NCBI GenBank assembly: GCA_964631375.1
Contig: CAZVYQ010000003.1
Span: forward strand, 1-64,000
Direction of reading: 5' to 3'
DNA: 64,000 nt
DNA from: JAAYYM01 sp964631375
GTDB lineage: Bacteria; Bacillota; Clostridia; Lachnospirales; Lachnospiraceae
The notes beneath the pieces are model-generated. The model made no database searches and was not told the origin of the DNA. It was given only the letters and a program-made list of their open reading frames with translations. Below, one piece after another: positions 14,788 to 24,088 of the stretch. The position numbers and the translations under genes were made by a program. The stretch's first letter is position 1. Each line of letters opens with the position of its first letter.

Positions 14788-16952
14788 TCTTCTATATGCT
14801 CCTCCGGAACAAATATACGCATATTTGTATTTTCTTTCATTGATTTGACCGCCTGAATTGCTTCCGCACAAAACTGTTCCTGTGCACAGACTGCTTCTTT
14901 TCCTCTTTTATCAATTCTTTCATATGTACCATCTGATGTCAATACCCTGGCCTTCATTGTATCATCCAACTGCACCTGTAACAAATGCTTGATTTTGTCC
15001 TTTAAATCATCCTCCTCAATTGGGAACATGATCTCTACACGTCGTTCCAGATTACGTGGCATCCAGTCAGCAGAACCCAAAAAGATCTTTTCGTTGCCAT
15101 TGTTATAGAAATAAAAGATTCTGCTGTGTTCCAGAAAATTTCCTACAATCGAACGTACATGTATGTGCTCACTGATTTCCGGTATACCGACTCTCAGACA
15201 GCAGATGCCTCTGACGATCAGATCAATCTCTACTCCGGCATGAGAAGCCTCATACAATGCCTCGATAATGTCGCTGTCACACAAAGAGTTGACCTTGGCT
15301 ACAATCTTAGCCTGTTTATTCTGCAGTGCATTCTCTCTCTCTTTATTAATCAGATATAAAAATTGATCCTTCAGCCAAAGAGGAGCAAGTGAAAGTTTAT
15401 TCCACGAAACCGGTTCCGAATAACCGGACAGCATATTAAATACCGCTGTTGCATCTTCTCCAATCTGTTCGGAACAGGTTAATAATCCCAGATCCGTATA
15501 CAGCTTTGCTGTGATATCATTATAATTCCCGGTGCCAAGATGAACATATCTGCGGATTCCGTCCTCTTCACGTCGCACTACCAGTGTGATTTTAGAATGA
15601 GTCTTTAATCCTACCAAGCCGTAGATTACGTGACATCCTGCCTTTTCCAGTTTCTTTGCCCAAACGATATTATTTTCCTCATCAAATCTTGCCTTTAATT
15701 CTACGAGAACAGTGACCTGTTTTCCATTTTCGGCGGCAAGTGCCAGAGCTGCAATAATTGGTGAATTGCCACTCACTCGATAGAGAGTCTGTTTGATTGC
15801 AAGTACATCTTGATCCCTAGCCGCCTGTTGGATGAATTCTACTACCGGCTGGAACGTCTCATATGGATGATGCAATAGTTTATCGCCTTCTCTGATCTGC
15901 GAAAACAGATCCCTATCTATCTGCAGGTTGGGAACAGGTTGTGGTATATAGGGTTTGTTTTTCAGATGATCAAAACCCGAAAGATTATACATTTTCATAA
16001 GGAACGTAAGATCAAGCGGCCCATTGATATGATATATATCTGCTTCATGAATGGACAATTCTCTTTTTAATATTTTTAGCAGTCTCTTATCAATGTCATC
16101 ATCCACCTCAAGTCTGATTGCTTCTCCCCATTGACGTTTTTTTAGCTGTTTTTCGATCTCCTTCAACAGATCTGCAGCCTCATCCTCATCAATCGTCAGA
16201 TCTGCATTTCTCATAATACGGAACGGATGGGCACAGATGACATCATAATTTAAGAACAGTTTATCAATATTCTTCTCAATGATCTCTTCTAATAATATAA
16301 CAGTTGTTTCGTTTTCATCTCCCGGTATCAGTACAATTCGTGGTAGCACAGCGGGAACCTGAACCGTGGCAAACTCTGGTTCATGCTTCTCCTGCTTTTC
16401 TGATTTGTCAGATACACCCTGTTGATTATGCTTCTTAGTCACAAGGGCACCTATATTCAATGATTTATTACGAATTAATGGAAACGGTCTGGATGAATCC
16501 ACAGCCATTGGTGTTAAAACCGGATATACATTCTCGCTGAAATAACGATCAACATACTCTGCCTGTTTTTTCGTTAGCTTCTCATGTTCCGTTACGACAT
16601 GAAGTCCATTTTGCAGCAGTAATGGTAACAGTGAACGATTATATGTTGAATACTGCAATCCAACTAATTCATGTGTAGCCAGATTGACCTGCTCGAGTTG
16701 TTCACCGGGAGTCATTCCGGCAATATCAGGCTTCACATACTTGGCATTTACCATATCCTTTAAGGATGCAACACGAATCATGAAGAATTCATCGAGATTT
16801 GAGGCTGTGATGCTCAAAAATTTCAGACGTTCGAATAACGGGAGTGATTTATCTCTTGCTTCCTCCAAAATTCGATTATTAAATAAAAGCCAGCTCAATT
16901 CACGATTATAATAATATTCACTTCTCTTGAGATCAAACTTATCTGCCATCAT
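14784..16952 (-). CDS. ppk1: Polyphosphate kinase 1
   Basis: A 722-residue enzyme that reversibly polymerises the ATP gamma-phosphate into polyphosphate. Domain order is normal: N-terminal helical domain (YYYNRELSWLLFNNRILEEA, ASNLDEFFMIRVASL), head domain, and two PLD-like catalytic domains. VGLKTHSKITLVVRRE contains the autophosphorylated His region, and EHSRIFYFYNNGNEKIFLGSADWMPRNLERRVE the second catalytic His and phosphate-binding residues. AAGGAG precedes the ATG at 16952, which overlaps the Ppx/GppA gene by 14 nt. Its opposite-acting partner is thus made from the same transcript. Confidence 0.95.
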   Translation of the reverse strand: MMADKFDLKRSEYYYNRELSWLLFNNRILEEARDKSLPLFERLKFLSITASNLDEFFMIRVASLKDMVNAKYVKPDIAGMTPGEQLEQVNLATHELVGLQYSTYNRSLLPLLLQNGLHVVTEHEKLTKKQAEYVDRYFSENVYPVLTPMAVDSSRPFPLIRNKSLNIGALVTKKHNQQGVSDKSEKQEKHEPEFATVQVPAVLPRIVLIPGDENETTVILLEEIIEKNIDKLFLNYDVICAHPFRIMRNADLTIDEDEAADLLKEIEKQLKKRQWGEAIRLEVDDDIDKRLLKILKRELSIHEADIYHINGPLDLTFLMKMYNLSGFDHLKNKPYIPQPVPNLQIDRDLFSQIREGDKLLHHPYETFQPVVEFIQQAARDQDVLAIKQTLYRVSGNSPIIAALALAAENGKQVTVLVELKARFDEENNIVWAKKLEKAGCHVIYGLVGLKTHSKITLVVRREEDGIRRYVHLGTGNYNDITAKLYTDLGLLTCSEQIGEDATAVFNMLSGYSEPVSWNKLSLAPLWLKDQFLYLINKERENALQNKQAKIVAKVNSLCDSDIIEALYEASHAGVEIDLIVRGICCLRVGIPEISEHIHVRSIVGNFLEHSRIFYFYNNGNEKIFLGSADWMPRNLERRVEIMFPIEEDDLKDKIKHLLQVQLDDTMKARVLTSDGTYERIDKRGKEAVCAQEQFCAEAIQAVKSMKENTNMRIFVPEEHIEE

Positions 16953-18492
16953 TCAAGCTCCTTTTTTGTTTTATAATCGGCTTCACGCTGAATACTTCTT
17001 CAAAGAAGCGTGCTTTTCGCTCAAAAAAGCCCTTTTCCAACGATAGATCCTCATCCGAACTAACCGTTAAAATCAACTGACTGTCCTTCAACGCTGCCTT
17101 AACATCTCGTATCTTCAAGCGTTGGCTTCTACACACACCATCTGCCACACGGAAGATTGCAACCAGCTTTGCGATGGTCAGATATGCCTCTTTATCAATG
17201 CCGGAAACCGTTGTCAATTCACTAAAATATTGAAATGTAGCTTTATTATATTTAACTACATTGGCTACAATCTCTCTCTCCATATGAGAGAGTCCTATGA
17301 TCTCTGTCGCCATAATGATGCTATAGGAGGATTCAGCCATTGCCTCCAGGCTGATAAACTTTCCACAATCACCAAGCAATGCGGCAATCCTTAATAACAG
17401 CCGTTCTCTTTTTCCCATTCCATGAAGCTTTTTCGTGCTGTCAAAGATCGTCAATGCGACCTGCTGCAGAAATGCGTTTCTGATCTTATTTCCTTTATAT
17501 CGCTTACCCATGTTCTCGGCACAGGCAATAATATCATTTTCAAAATTATGCTGTACCTGTATCAGTTTATTCCTCTGTGCATAATCATATGCAATTCCAT
17601 CTGCCAAGCCAACTCCCGGAGCCCACAGTAACTCTGCACCCGTGATCTCCAAGATCCTCTTGAATAATATAGCCGATGGGGTCAGTAACGATGCATTCTC
17701 CTCCGGCAATCCCAGATACTCTGCTATCTGTTCAGGTTTACGCATACGCAGAATATCCACAAATGCCATATACTGTTCCTGTGTAATGGTATTGTCCTTC
17801 TTTTCTTTACCAAGCTTCTGCATAATAAATGATATATAATCATCAACTACAATAATATTTTTTACATCACGATCCTTGAGATATAATGACTGGAAAGAAA
17901 GCAGTTGATTATCAACCAATTCCTCAATTAAATGCTCATAATCCTTTGTGTGTGGTTCAATAGCACCTAACATCTCACGAATTCTAAGAATACCCAGTCT
18001 GATATTCTGTGTTGCAACCAGAGAATCCTTATCAAATAATGAAATCTGAATAGATCCACCGCCTACGTCAACAATAGCTGTTCCTTTTTCGATGATCCGA
18101 TCAAAACGTTCTCCCTTGGATGCTACGGATTTATAATGCAGGAATCTCTGTTCGGAGTTACTGAGAACATCTACAGTCAATCCAGTACGAAGCTTGATCT
18201 GCTCCAAGACAATGCTCCTGTTCTCCGTCTCACGGATTGCACTGGTACCACATGCCTGATATCCGGTCACCTTATAACTCTTCATAATCGATGCAAACTC
18301 TGATAGTACACGGCAGAGTTCATCTACTCTCTCATGTGATATCTTACCGGTGGAATAGGTATCTGTACCTAATTCTATGCTATGCCGGATATGATCGATC
18401 TGCTTCATCTCACCTTTACCGGAAAACTGGTAAATCTTCATCGCCAGTTCATATGAGCCGACATCAATTGCGGCAAATGTCTGTACCCCCAT
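16939..18492 (-). CDS. Ppx/GppA family exopolyphosphatase
   Basis: A 517-residue two-part phosphatase. The N-terminal actin-like ATPase/phosphatase fold has FAAIDVGSYELAMKIYQ (phosphate 1), ACGTSAIRETENR, and GTAIVDVGGGSIQISLF (phosphate 2). The C-terminal half (ERLLLRIAALLGDCGKF, SHMEREIVANVVKYNK) is HD-like, as in long Ppx proteins. It degrades polyphosphate or pppGpp; sequence alone does not separate the two. GGAGGAG lies 8 nt before ATG 18492. The gene is sandwiched between the DUF815 ATPase and polyphosphate kinase genes with minimal spacing. Confidence 0.9.
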   Translation of the reverse strand: MGVQTFAAIDVGSYELAMKIYQFSGKGEMKQIDHIRHSIELGTDTYSTGKISHERVDELCRVLSEFASIMKSYKVTGYQACGTSAIRETENRSIVLEQIKLRTGLTVDVLSNSEQRFLHYKSVASKGERFDRIIEKGTAIVDVGGGSIQISLFDKDSLVATQNIRLGILRIREMLGAIEPHTKDYEHLIEELVDNQLLSFQSLYLKDRDVKNIIVVDDYISFIMQKLGKEKKDNTITQEQYMAFVDILRMRKPEQIAEYLGLPEENASLLTPSAILFKRILEITGAELLWAPGVGLADGIAYDYAQRNKLIQVQHNFENDIIACAENMGKRYKGNKIRNAFLQQVALTIFDSTKKLHGMGKRERLLLRIAALLGDCGKFISLEAMAESSYSIIMATEIIGLSHMEREIVANVVKYNKATFQYFSELTTVSGIDKEAYLTIAKLVAIFRVADGVCRSQRLKIRDVKAALKDSQLILTVSSDEDLSLEKGFFERKARFFEEVFSVKPIIKQKRSLNDGR

Positions 18493-18504
18493 TCCTGTCT
18501 CCTC

Positions 18505-19794
18505 CTATTCCTTTCCTAACAGATAATCAATAAACTGCTGTGCTGTCCGTCCGGACAACCCTCCATGCGACAATTCCCATTTGTTCGCTTCTAAGAGGAG
18601 TTCTTCATCGGGTAGCGTAATTTGATACCTTTCTGCCAGTGTCCTGACAATATTCTCATACTCCTTTTTATCCGGTGCACAGAAAAATATGGACACACCA
18701 AAGCGAGCAACCAGTGACAGTTTTTCCTGTACTGTGTCGGAACTATGGAGATCGTCCCTGCGTTCTTCTTTATCTGAAAACTTTTCTCTGACCAAATGCC
18801 TTCTGTTAGATGTGGCATAAATCAGCACATTAGCAGGTTTTTTCTCCAGTCCGCCCTCTATGACTGCCTTCAAATATTTATACTCGATTTCGAAGTCTTC
18901 AAAGGAAAGGTCATCCATATAGATAATGAACTTATAATTACGGTTCTTAATCTGAGCAATGACATCATTCAGATCCTGAAACTGGTGTTTATAGATTTCT
19001 ATGATACGCAACCCTTGATCGTAATATCTGTTTAAAATACCCTTGATACTGCTGGATTTCCCTGTTCCCGCATCTCCAAAGAGCAGACAGTTGTTTGCTT
19101 TTTTCCCATTTACAAATGCCTCTGTGTTCTCAATAAGCTTTTGCTTTGGTATCTCATACCCGATCAGATCTTCTAAATAAACATGAGCAATATTTGTGAT
19201 CGGAATGATCTGAACGCCTTGCTCTCCATGCTCTACGCGAAATGCTTTATGTAAACCAAATTTTCCAACGCCGAAATCATGATAAAAATCCTCCATGGTT
19301 CCCAAAAACTCCTCTGCACTGACAGCCTTTGCCAGTCTGACACTCAATTCACAGATTCTGTCACGAATGCGTTTATTGAAAAATTTACTTTCACTATTGA
19401 TATTTTCATAATCGGAGATCAATTCTATACAGCCCGTATGCAGTGTTTCCTCGAGGGCTTTAAGATCGCATCCAAACATTTCACGAAAAATCGTAAAATC
19501 ATGCAACGCCACCTGATTGATACTTCCCTGAACTGCACCCTTAATCTCAGATGCCATACTAAATGCATTCTCGTTATTCGCTAATAAATAAGTCAGATAA
19601 GTATGCCACAGATTACCTTCGTAGCCATGACTGCCTGCAAGCTCAATCAGACGATGTGTCACATCAAACAACAGATTACGCTTGTCCTCGATATTATAGT
19701 AATCATCCTGATAGTTGGTCATCAACCACGACATATCAGTCAGGATATCTCCATGTTTAAAATGCTTGTATAAAATCAATTCTTTTTCCCGCAT
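18505..19794 (-). CDS. DUF815 AAA+ ATPase
   Basis: A 429-residue protein. The C-terminal half is an AAA+ domain with Walker A LLFGDAGTGKSSSI, Walker B KFIIYMDDLSFED and sensor 1 VLIYATSNRRHL, which defines DUF815. The N-terminal ~200 residues are helical with no motif I can assign. I chose ATG 19794 (MREKELILYKHFKHG) because GGAGTG lies 8 nt upstream; the in-frame codon 21 nt earlier lacks a site. It lies between chorismate mutase and Ppx/GppA genes. DUF815 proteins are widespread in Firmicutes and Proteobacteria without an agreed function. Confidence 0.87.
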   Translation of the reverse strand: MREKELILYKHFKHGDILTDMSWLMTNYQDDYYNIEDKRNLLFDVTHRLIELAGSHGYEGNLWHTYLTYLLANNENAFSMASEIKGAVQGSINQVALHDFTIFREMFGCDLKALEETLHTGCIELISDYENINSESKFFNKRIRDRICELSVRLAKAVSAEEFLGTMEDFYHDFGVGKFGLHKAFRVEHGEQGVQIIPITNIAHVYLEDLIGYEIPKQKLIENTEAFVNGKKANNCLLFGDAGTGKSSSIKGILNRYYDQGLRIIEIYKHQFQDLNDVIAQIKNRNYKFIIYMDDLSFEDFEIEYKYLKAVIEGGLEKKPANVLIYATSNRRHLVREKFSDKEERRDDLHSSDTVQEKLSLVARFGVSIFFCAPDKKEYENIVRTLAERYQITLPDEELLLEANKWELSHGGLSGRTAQQFIDYLLGKE

Positions 19795-19819
19795 ATGCTT
19801 CACTCCAAATTCCATATAT

Positions 19820-20104
19820 TTATTTTGATGTGCTACTTTTCTCCATGATGTCTGTCTGGAGTGCTCTGCTGTCTCTCATAATCTGTTCAAACATATGCTC
19901 GACTGCATCCTGATACTGCTCATTCCTGACAAGTGACCTTACCGCTTTGATTTTTTGCTGTTCACGAGCCTCATCTAATACAGGCTTATGATTTTGTATC
20001 TTATATTCTGCAACTTTTTCACACAATTCCATCCTCTGTTCCAGCAAAACAGTCAGTTTTTTGTCGATCTCGTCTAGCTGCTCTCTTATCTGAGTTAATT
20101 CCAT
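19820..20104 (-). CDS. Chorismate mutase, AroQ class
   Basis: A 94-residue monofunctional chorismate mutase converting chorismate to prephenate for Phe and Tyr synthesis. LTQIREQLDEIDKKLTVLLEQRMELCEKVAEYKIQN contains the AroQ Arg, the DxID helix start and the Arg/Lys active-site residues; LDEAREQQKI is the conserved middle, and HMFEQIMRDSRALQ the third helix. ATG 20104 follows AAAAGGGG by 6-7 nt. It is the first gene of a transcript that continues through DUF815, ppx, ppk and maf; no other shikimate gene is nearby. Confidence 0.88.
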   Translation of the reverse strand: MELTQIREQLDEIDKKLTVLLEQRMELCEKVAEYKIQNHKPVLDEAREQQKIKAVRSLVRNEQYQDAVEHMFEQIMRDSRALQTDIMEKSSTSK

Positions 20105-20151
20105 GACAAACCCCTTTTTACTCACTAAATTTCAGTACATCGTATAAAATT

Positions 20152-20180
20152 ATCATACTCTAATTCATGTTCCATGACAA
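20152..20180 (-). promoter_or_regulatory. Promoter of the chorismate mutase-DUF815-ppx-ppk-maf operon
   Basis: On the minus strand TTGTCA (20175-20180), a 17-nt spacer and TATGAT (20152-20157), 47 nt upstream of the chorismate mutase ATG. Confidence 0.7.
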
Positions 20181-20201
20181 GACACTTATTACTGACTGAT
20201 A

Positions 20202-20230
20202 TTGCATTCTAATAGGAAAAACATTATACT
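20202..20230 (+). promoter_or_regulatory. Promoter of the DUF5050 gene
   Basis: TTGCAT (20202-20207), a 17-nt spacer and TATACT (20225-20230), 66 nt before the ATG at 20296. It diverges from the promoter at 20152-20180. Confidence 0.7.
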
Positions 20231-20295
20231 GTAATCAAGAAGGTACTACCATATTTCAAAGAGAAAACACTGAATGATTAAGGAGAACAACGTAT

Positions 20296-21324
20296 ATGAA
20301 AGCAAAAAATATCATCATCTTGATTGTCATCATACTGCTCTTTGGAATACTACTGTTTCTGGGTGCTAGAAGTCGCTTCATACCGGACAATGCTCCCGGA
20401 ACTGTTGGCAATACTGCCGGCAATCTTAATAACGAAGGCTTATTTTGTGAAGATGAAGGCATGGTTTACTTTGCTAATCCATATGATAATTGGCAGCTTT
20501 ACTCCATGACACCTGATGGAAGCAATATCAAAGAAGTATGGGATGTTCCCGTCCGCTACATTAATGCCGCCGGAAAGTTCTTATATTATTATCAGGATGC
20601 TGACTCTGCCAACAAAGGTTTTGGATATCTGGGCAATATGTTCGGTATTTATCGCATCAAAAAGGATGGTACCAATAATAAATCGCTGGATAAAATTCCA
20701 TCCGGTATCTTAAAGCTGATTGATAACTCATTATACTATCAGCATTTTGATAATACAGAAGGGATGTCTCTCTATCAGATGAATCTGGACGGAAGTAAGA
20801 AGACAATGGCAATAGAAGCCATTGTGAATCCGGCCTGTTCCATAGATAGTGTAATTTACTACGCAAATACAGAAGAAGGCTTTATCCTGTCCGCATATGA
20901 TACGCAACTAAAACGTATTGATACAATCTATGAGGGCAAGTTATATAACCCGATTTATCAGGATTCTTATATGTATTACATGAATGTTGCAGATGACTAT
21001 GCACTCTATCGATATGATATGAATGACGGTAGCATTGAAAAGCTTACCGCAGATCGTGTAGATACTTATAACATCTGTAATGACTATATCTACTATCAGA
21101 AGAATGATGCAGCAGAGCCTGCTCTCATGAGGATGCGTCCAGATGGTTCCGAAGTCGAGATTGTAGCAGAAGGTAATTACAGTAACATCAATATCACGTC
21201 TGTCTATACCTATTTTACCGCATTTGATGAGGATACACCGATGTATAAAACTCCTACCTCAGGCAATATCAATGTTACAGAATTCTCAGAGGCAGCAGCG
21301 GCAATTGTAATAGATGAAGATTGA
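20296..21324 (+). CDS. Membrane-anchored DUF5050 beta-propeller-like protein
   Basis: A 342-residue protein with an N-terminal membrane anchor (IIILIVIILLFGILLFLGA, residues ~6-24) and an extracytoplasmic region of repeated blades of the form x-YY-x, L-Y-x-M-x-x-DG-S (LYSMTPDGSN, IYRIKKDGTN, LYQMNLDGSK, LYRYDMNDGS, LMRMRPDGSE). That repeat is characteristic of DUF5050, predicted to fold as a beta-propeller like the WD40/TolB type. AGGAG precedes the ATG. The role is unknown; surface binding of a ligand or protein is the usual guess. It converges on the folate operon with only 3 nt between stops. Confidence 0.82.
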   Translation: MKAKNIIILIVIILLFGILLFLGARSRFIPDNAPGTVGNTAGNLNNEGLFCEDEGMVYFANPYDNWQLYSMTPDGSNIKEVWDVPVRYINAAGKFLYYYQDADSANKGFGYLGNMFGIYRIKKDGTNNKSLDKIPSGILKLIDNSLYYQHFDNTEGMSLYQMNLDGSKKTMAIEAIVNPACSIDSVIYYANTEEGFILSAYDTQLKRIDTIYEGKLYNPIYQDSYMYYMNVADDYALYRYDMNDGSIEKLTADRVDTYNICNDYIYYQKNDAAEPALMRMRPDGSEVEIVAEGNYSNINITSVYTYFTAFDEDTPMYKTPTSGNINVTEFSEAAAAIVIDED

Positions 21325-21327
21325 TGA

Positions 21328-22155
21328 TCATCTGAGTGTTCTGCTGTTTAGTTCCTCCAACAGCTGTGTGACGGTACGATTTAAAATAGGATGTCTTTTA
21401 TTTGGAGCGATCTGTGCAAGCGGTTCCAGTACAAAATTACGATTTTGCATATCTGCATGTGGTACGGTTAACTCTACAGAATCAATAATCATGTCATCAT
21501 AGAAAATAATATCTAAATCCAATGTCCTCGGTCCCCATTTGATCAATCTTTCTCTCTTGGCTTCCAATTCAATCTCCTGTAACAAATCTAATAATTCATC
21601 CGGAAATAATAACGTGCGTAGTTCAATCATGCCGTTTAAAAAACTGTCCTGATCATGATACCCATATGGTTCTGTTTCAACAAATGCCGAAATTCTCTCT
21701 ACACTACAGTCCTCTCGCTCTTCCAGGGTTTGAATCGCATTTTGCAGGTATTCTTCTCTTTCTCCCATATTAGAGCCCAATGCCACATAGGCTGTATGCC
21801 ATTTACGTTCTATCTTGACCGAAACTGCTTCCAATGGCAAACCGATTGGAGCCCATGGCTTCTTGACCTCTAAAACGATCCGTTCCAGCTTTTTGTACTT
21901 TAGCAACAGTTCTCTGGCAAGCTGCTCTGCAACTGTCTCAATCAGCTTATAACAACGTCCTTTCATGAAATCATTGATAAAATGACATACCTCTCCATAA
22001 TGTAGCGATTCTGTCAAAATATCATCACATCCGGCTGTTCTGGTAGACAGATATAACTCTGCAGATACCAGAAACTTCTGTCCCAGCTTATTTTCCTCCT
22101 CAAACACACCATGCTTACCAAATATCTCAAGATTTTCAATTTTGATACAATCCAT
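21328..22155 (-). CDS. folBK: Bifunctional dihydroneopterin aldolase / HPPK
   Basis: A 275-residue fusion catalysing two consecutive folate steps. Residues ~1-118 are FolB (IENLEIFGKHGVFEEENKLGQKFLV, with LHYGEV and YKLIETVAEQLA). Residues ~120-275 are FolK (AYVALGSNMGEREEYLQNAIQTL, then VETEPYGYHDQDSFLNG, and the signature WGPRTLDLDIIFYDD). Both sets of key residues are present, so both activities are expected. The start overlaps folP by 20 nt. It is the last gene of the folC-folE-HD-folP-folBK operon. Confidence 0.95.
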   Translation of the reverse strand: MDCIKIENLEIFGKHGVFEEENKLGQKFLVSAELYLSTRTAGCDDILTESLHYGEVCHFINDFMKGRCYKLIETVAEQLARELLLKYKKLERIVLEVKKPWAPIGLPLEAVSVKIERKWHTAYVALGSNMGEREEYLQNAIQTLEEREDCSVERISAFVETEPYGYHDQDSFLNGMIELRTLLFPDELLDLLQEIELEAKRERLIKWGPRTLDLDIIFYDDMIIDSVELTVPHADMQNRNFVLEPLAQIAPNKRHPILNRTVTQLLEELNSRTLR

Positions 22156-22978
22156 GAACTTTCTGCTCCCTTCTTTGAGTAACTGCTTCCGTCATATCAA
22201 TCACTCTTTTATTCTCAGCGATATCATGTACTCTGACAAACAGATACTGATTCAGTGCTGCCAATACGGTTGTAACATAGGTTCCTTCTTTACGGAGCTT
22301 GATTGGAAGTGGTGGTGTAGCTGATGCTGCTATAACTGATTTTCTGGATGCACCAAGTAATAAGGGAAGTTCCAGTACATGTAACCAGTCTAGATGTGCC
22401 AAAAGCTGTAGATTCTGCTCTGTAGTTTTGGCAAATCCGATACCGGGATCCAATATGATGCGATCTCTTGCAATTCCTGCATCCGCCGCAATAATAACGG
22501 ATTCTGCCAAATCTTTGATCACATCAGCAGGGAATGCACGATATTCACTATCCTTTCGATTATGTGAAATGCAACAGGCTACATTTAACTTGGCAATGCT
22601 GCGTGCCATCTGTTGATCATATCGCAATCCCCAGATATCATTGATCAGCTCTGCCCCTGCCTCAACTGCAGCTATTGCGACCTCTGATTTGTAGGTATCA
22701 ATGGAAATGGGAATATCAAAATGATTTTTGATTTTTTCTATTACAGGTGTTACTCTATCAATTTCCTCAGCAGCTGAGATTGGAGTGTATCCCGGGCGTG
22801 TAGACTCTCCCCCTATATCAAGAATGTCTGCACCCTCTTTAATCATCTGTTCTGCTCTCCTAAGAGCAGCATCTAACTGAAGATAAGAGCCTCCATCGGA
22901 AAAAGAATCGGGTGTTATATTCAAGATTCCCATAATGTGTGTATGTCCGTTATGAAATTCTCTGTTTCCAATCTTCAT
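22136..22978 (-). CDS. folP: Dihydropteroate synthase
   Basis: A 280-residue TIM-barrel enzyme joining pterin pyrophosphate and p-aminobenzoate, the target of sulfonamides. Signatures are IMGILNITPDSFSDGG, ILDIGGESTRPGYTPIS and ISIDTYKSEVA, with LLGASRKSV further on (usually G.SRKS). Length is normal. GGAGGAAAG lies before ATG 22978. It lies 42 nt after the HD-domain gene and overlaps folBK. Confidence 0.95.
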   Translation of the reverse strand: MKIGNREFHNGHTHIMGILNITPDSFSDGGSYLQLDAALRRAEQMIKEGADILDIGGESTRPGYTPISAAEEIDRVTPVIEKIKNHFDIPISIDTYKSEVAIAAVEAGAELINDIWGLRYDQQMARSIAKLNVACCISHNRKDSEYRAFPADVIKDLAESVIIAADAGIARDRIILDPGIGFAKTTEQNLQLLAHLDWLHVLELPLLLGASRKSVIAASATPPLPIKLRKEGTYVTTVLAALNQYLFVRVHDIAENKRVIDMTEAVTQRREQKVHGLYQN

Positions 22979-23020
22979 TATCTTTCCTCCGGTTTATAAC
23001 GTATGATAAATTTATATCAG

Positions 23021-23515
23021 TTAATACTTAAGTCTCATATTCTTTTTGTTGCTATCCCAATCACACTCGGATTCAGCCTGACATGCAAAACAGGTACGTG
23101 ATAACTTATCAGCGCGATACAGAATACCTGAAAGTGAGTGTTCTTCCTGAATCAAACTGTTCCTGTGATGACCAATTGCTCTCGTAATATCCTCTATTTC
23201 AGGCAATGTATAACCGGCATCTCGTAAAATCTCACCTGCAATTTTTTCTCCTGCCTCTTCATGTGGAATTCCCTCCAGATACTGCATTCCTCGTCCAATA
23301 TCATGCAGTAACGCAACTGTATAAATGGATTCCTTTGAGATCATCAGACGTTCTTCATAATTCAAGATCATCATAATGCGTGCCACATTCAGGCAATGCT
23401 CCAATCCATGTTTACAAAAGGGACGCCCTTTTTCCAGTTTTTCTATTTCTGTAATCTGTTCTATATATCGATCGTTATTTAAAATTCGATCAATCCGTCT
23501 GTTGTCCTCATCCAT
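23021..23515 (-). CDS. HD domain phosphohydrolase in the folate operon
   Basis: A 164-residue HD-superfamily protein: HGLEHCLNVARIM supplies the first His, VALLHDIGRGMQYL the HD pair, and GHHRNS and ADKLSR later ligands. It sits between folE and folP. Dihydroneopterin triphosphate needs a phosphatase to feed FolB and no nudix/folQ gene is present, so this HD protein is a candidate; that is inference from position. ATG 23515 was chosen; an in-frame GTG at 23521 directly follows the folE stop, and neither has a clear Shine-Dalgarno, implying coupled translation. Confidence 0.8.
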   Translation of the reverse strand: MDEDNRRIDRILNNDRYIEQITEIEKLEKGRPFCKHGLEHCLNVARIMMILNYEERLMISKESIYTVALLHDIGRGMQYLEGIPHEEAGEKIAGEILRDAGYTLPEIEDITRAIGHHRNSLIQEEHSLSGILYRADKLSRTCFACQAESECDWDSNKKNMRLKY

Positions 23516-23521
23516 TTTCAC

Positions 23522-24088
23522 TTATCTGATTGTTCTCCCAAGTAACTGATAGAATGTATTCTGTAACTTTGTACTGTGCTTAAATTTTCCACGTGTTGCA
23601 ACTGTCACAGTTGTTGTTCCGGGCTTTTTGATTCCCCTCATTGTCATGCACATATGCTCTGCCTCCACCATGATCATAACACCCTTTGGGGAAAGATATT
23701 GCATCAGTGCATCTGCAATCTGAGCAGTCATATGCTCCTGTATCTGTAGTCTGCGTGCATAAATATCAACTGTTCTTGCAAGTTTGCTGATCCCAACCAC
23801 CTTACCGTCCGGTATGTATGCAACATGTACCTTTCCATAGAATGGCATCAAATGATGCTCGCAGGTAGAGTAAAATGTAATATCCTTCTCCAGGATCATC
23901 TCATGATGATCAATCTGAAATGTTTTCTGTAGATGCTTCTCGGGAGTTTCGTCCATACCGCCATATATTTCTTCATACATTCTGGCGATACGATCAGGTG
24001 TCTCCTTCAATCCTTCTCGTTCCGGATCTTCACCGATTCCCTCCAGCAACATTCTGATGGCTTGCTCAATCTTTTCTTTGTCTACCAT
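23522..24088 (-). CDS. folE: GTP cyclohydrolase I
   Basis: A 188-residue enzyme converting GTP to dihydroneopterin triphosphate. DPEREGLKETPDRIARMYEEI is the N-terminal signature, STCEHHLMPFYGKVHVAYIP carries the zinc-binding Cys/His and substrate residues, GISKLARTVDIYARRLQIQE is the second signature, and AEHMCMTMRGIKKPG holds the other zinc Cys. The ATG at 24088 has AAGGAG 8 nt upstream. It overlaps folC by 23 nt. Confidence 0.96.
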   Translation of the reverse strand: MVDKEKIEQAIRMLLEGIGEDPEREGLKETPDRIARMYEEIYGGMDETPEKHLQKTFQIDHHEMILEKDITFYSTCEHHLMPFYGKVHVAYIPDGKVVGISKLARTVDIYARRLQIQEHMTAQIADALMQYLSPKGVMIMVEAEHMCMTMRGIKKPGTTTVTVATRGKFKHSTKLQNTFYQLLGRTIR

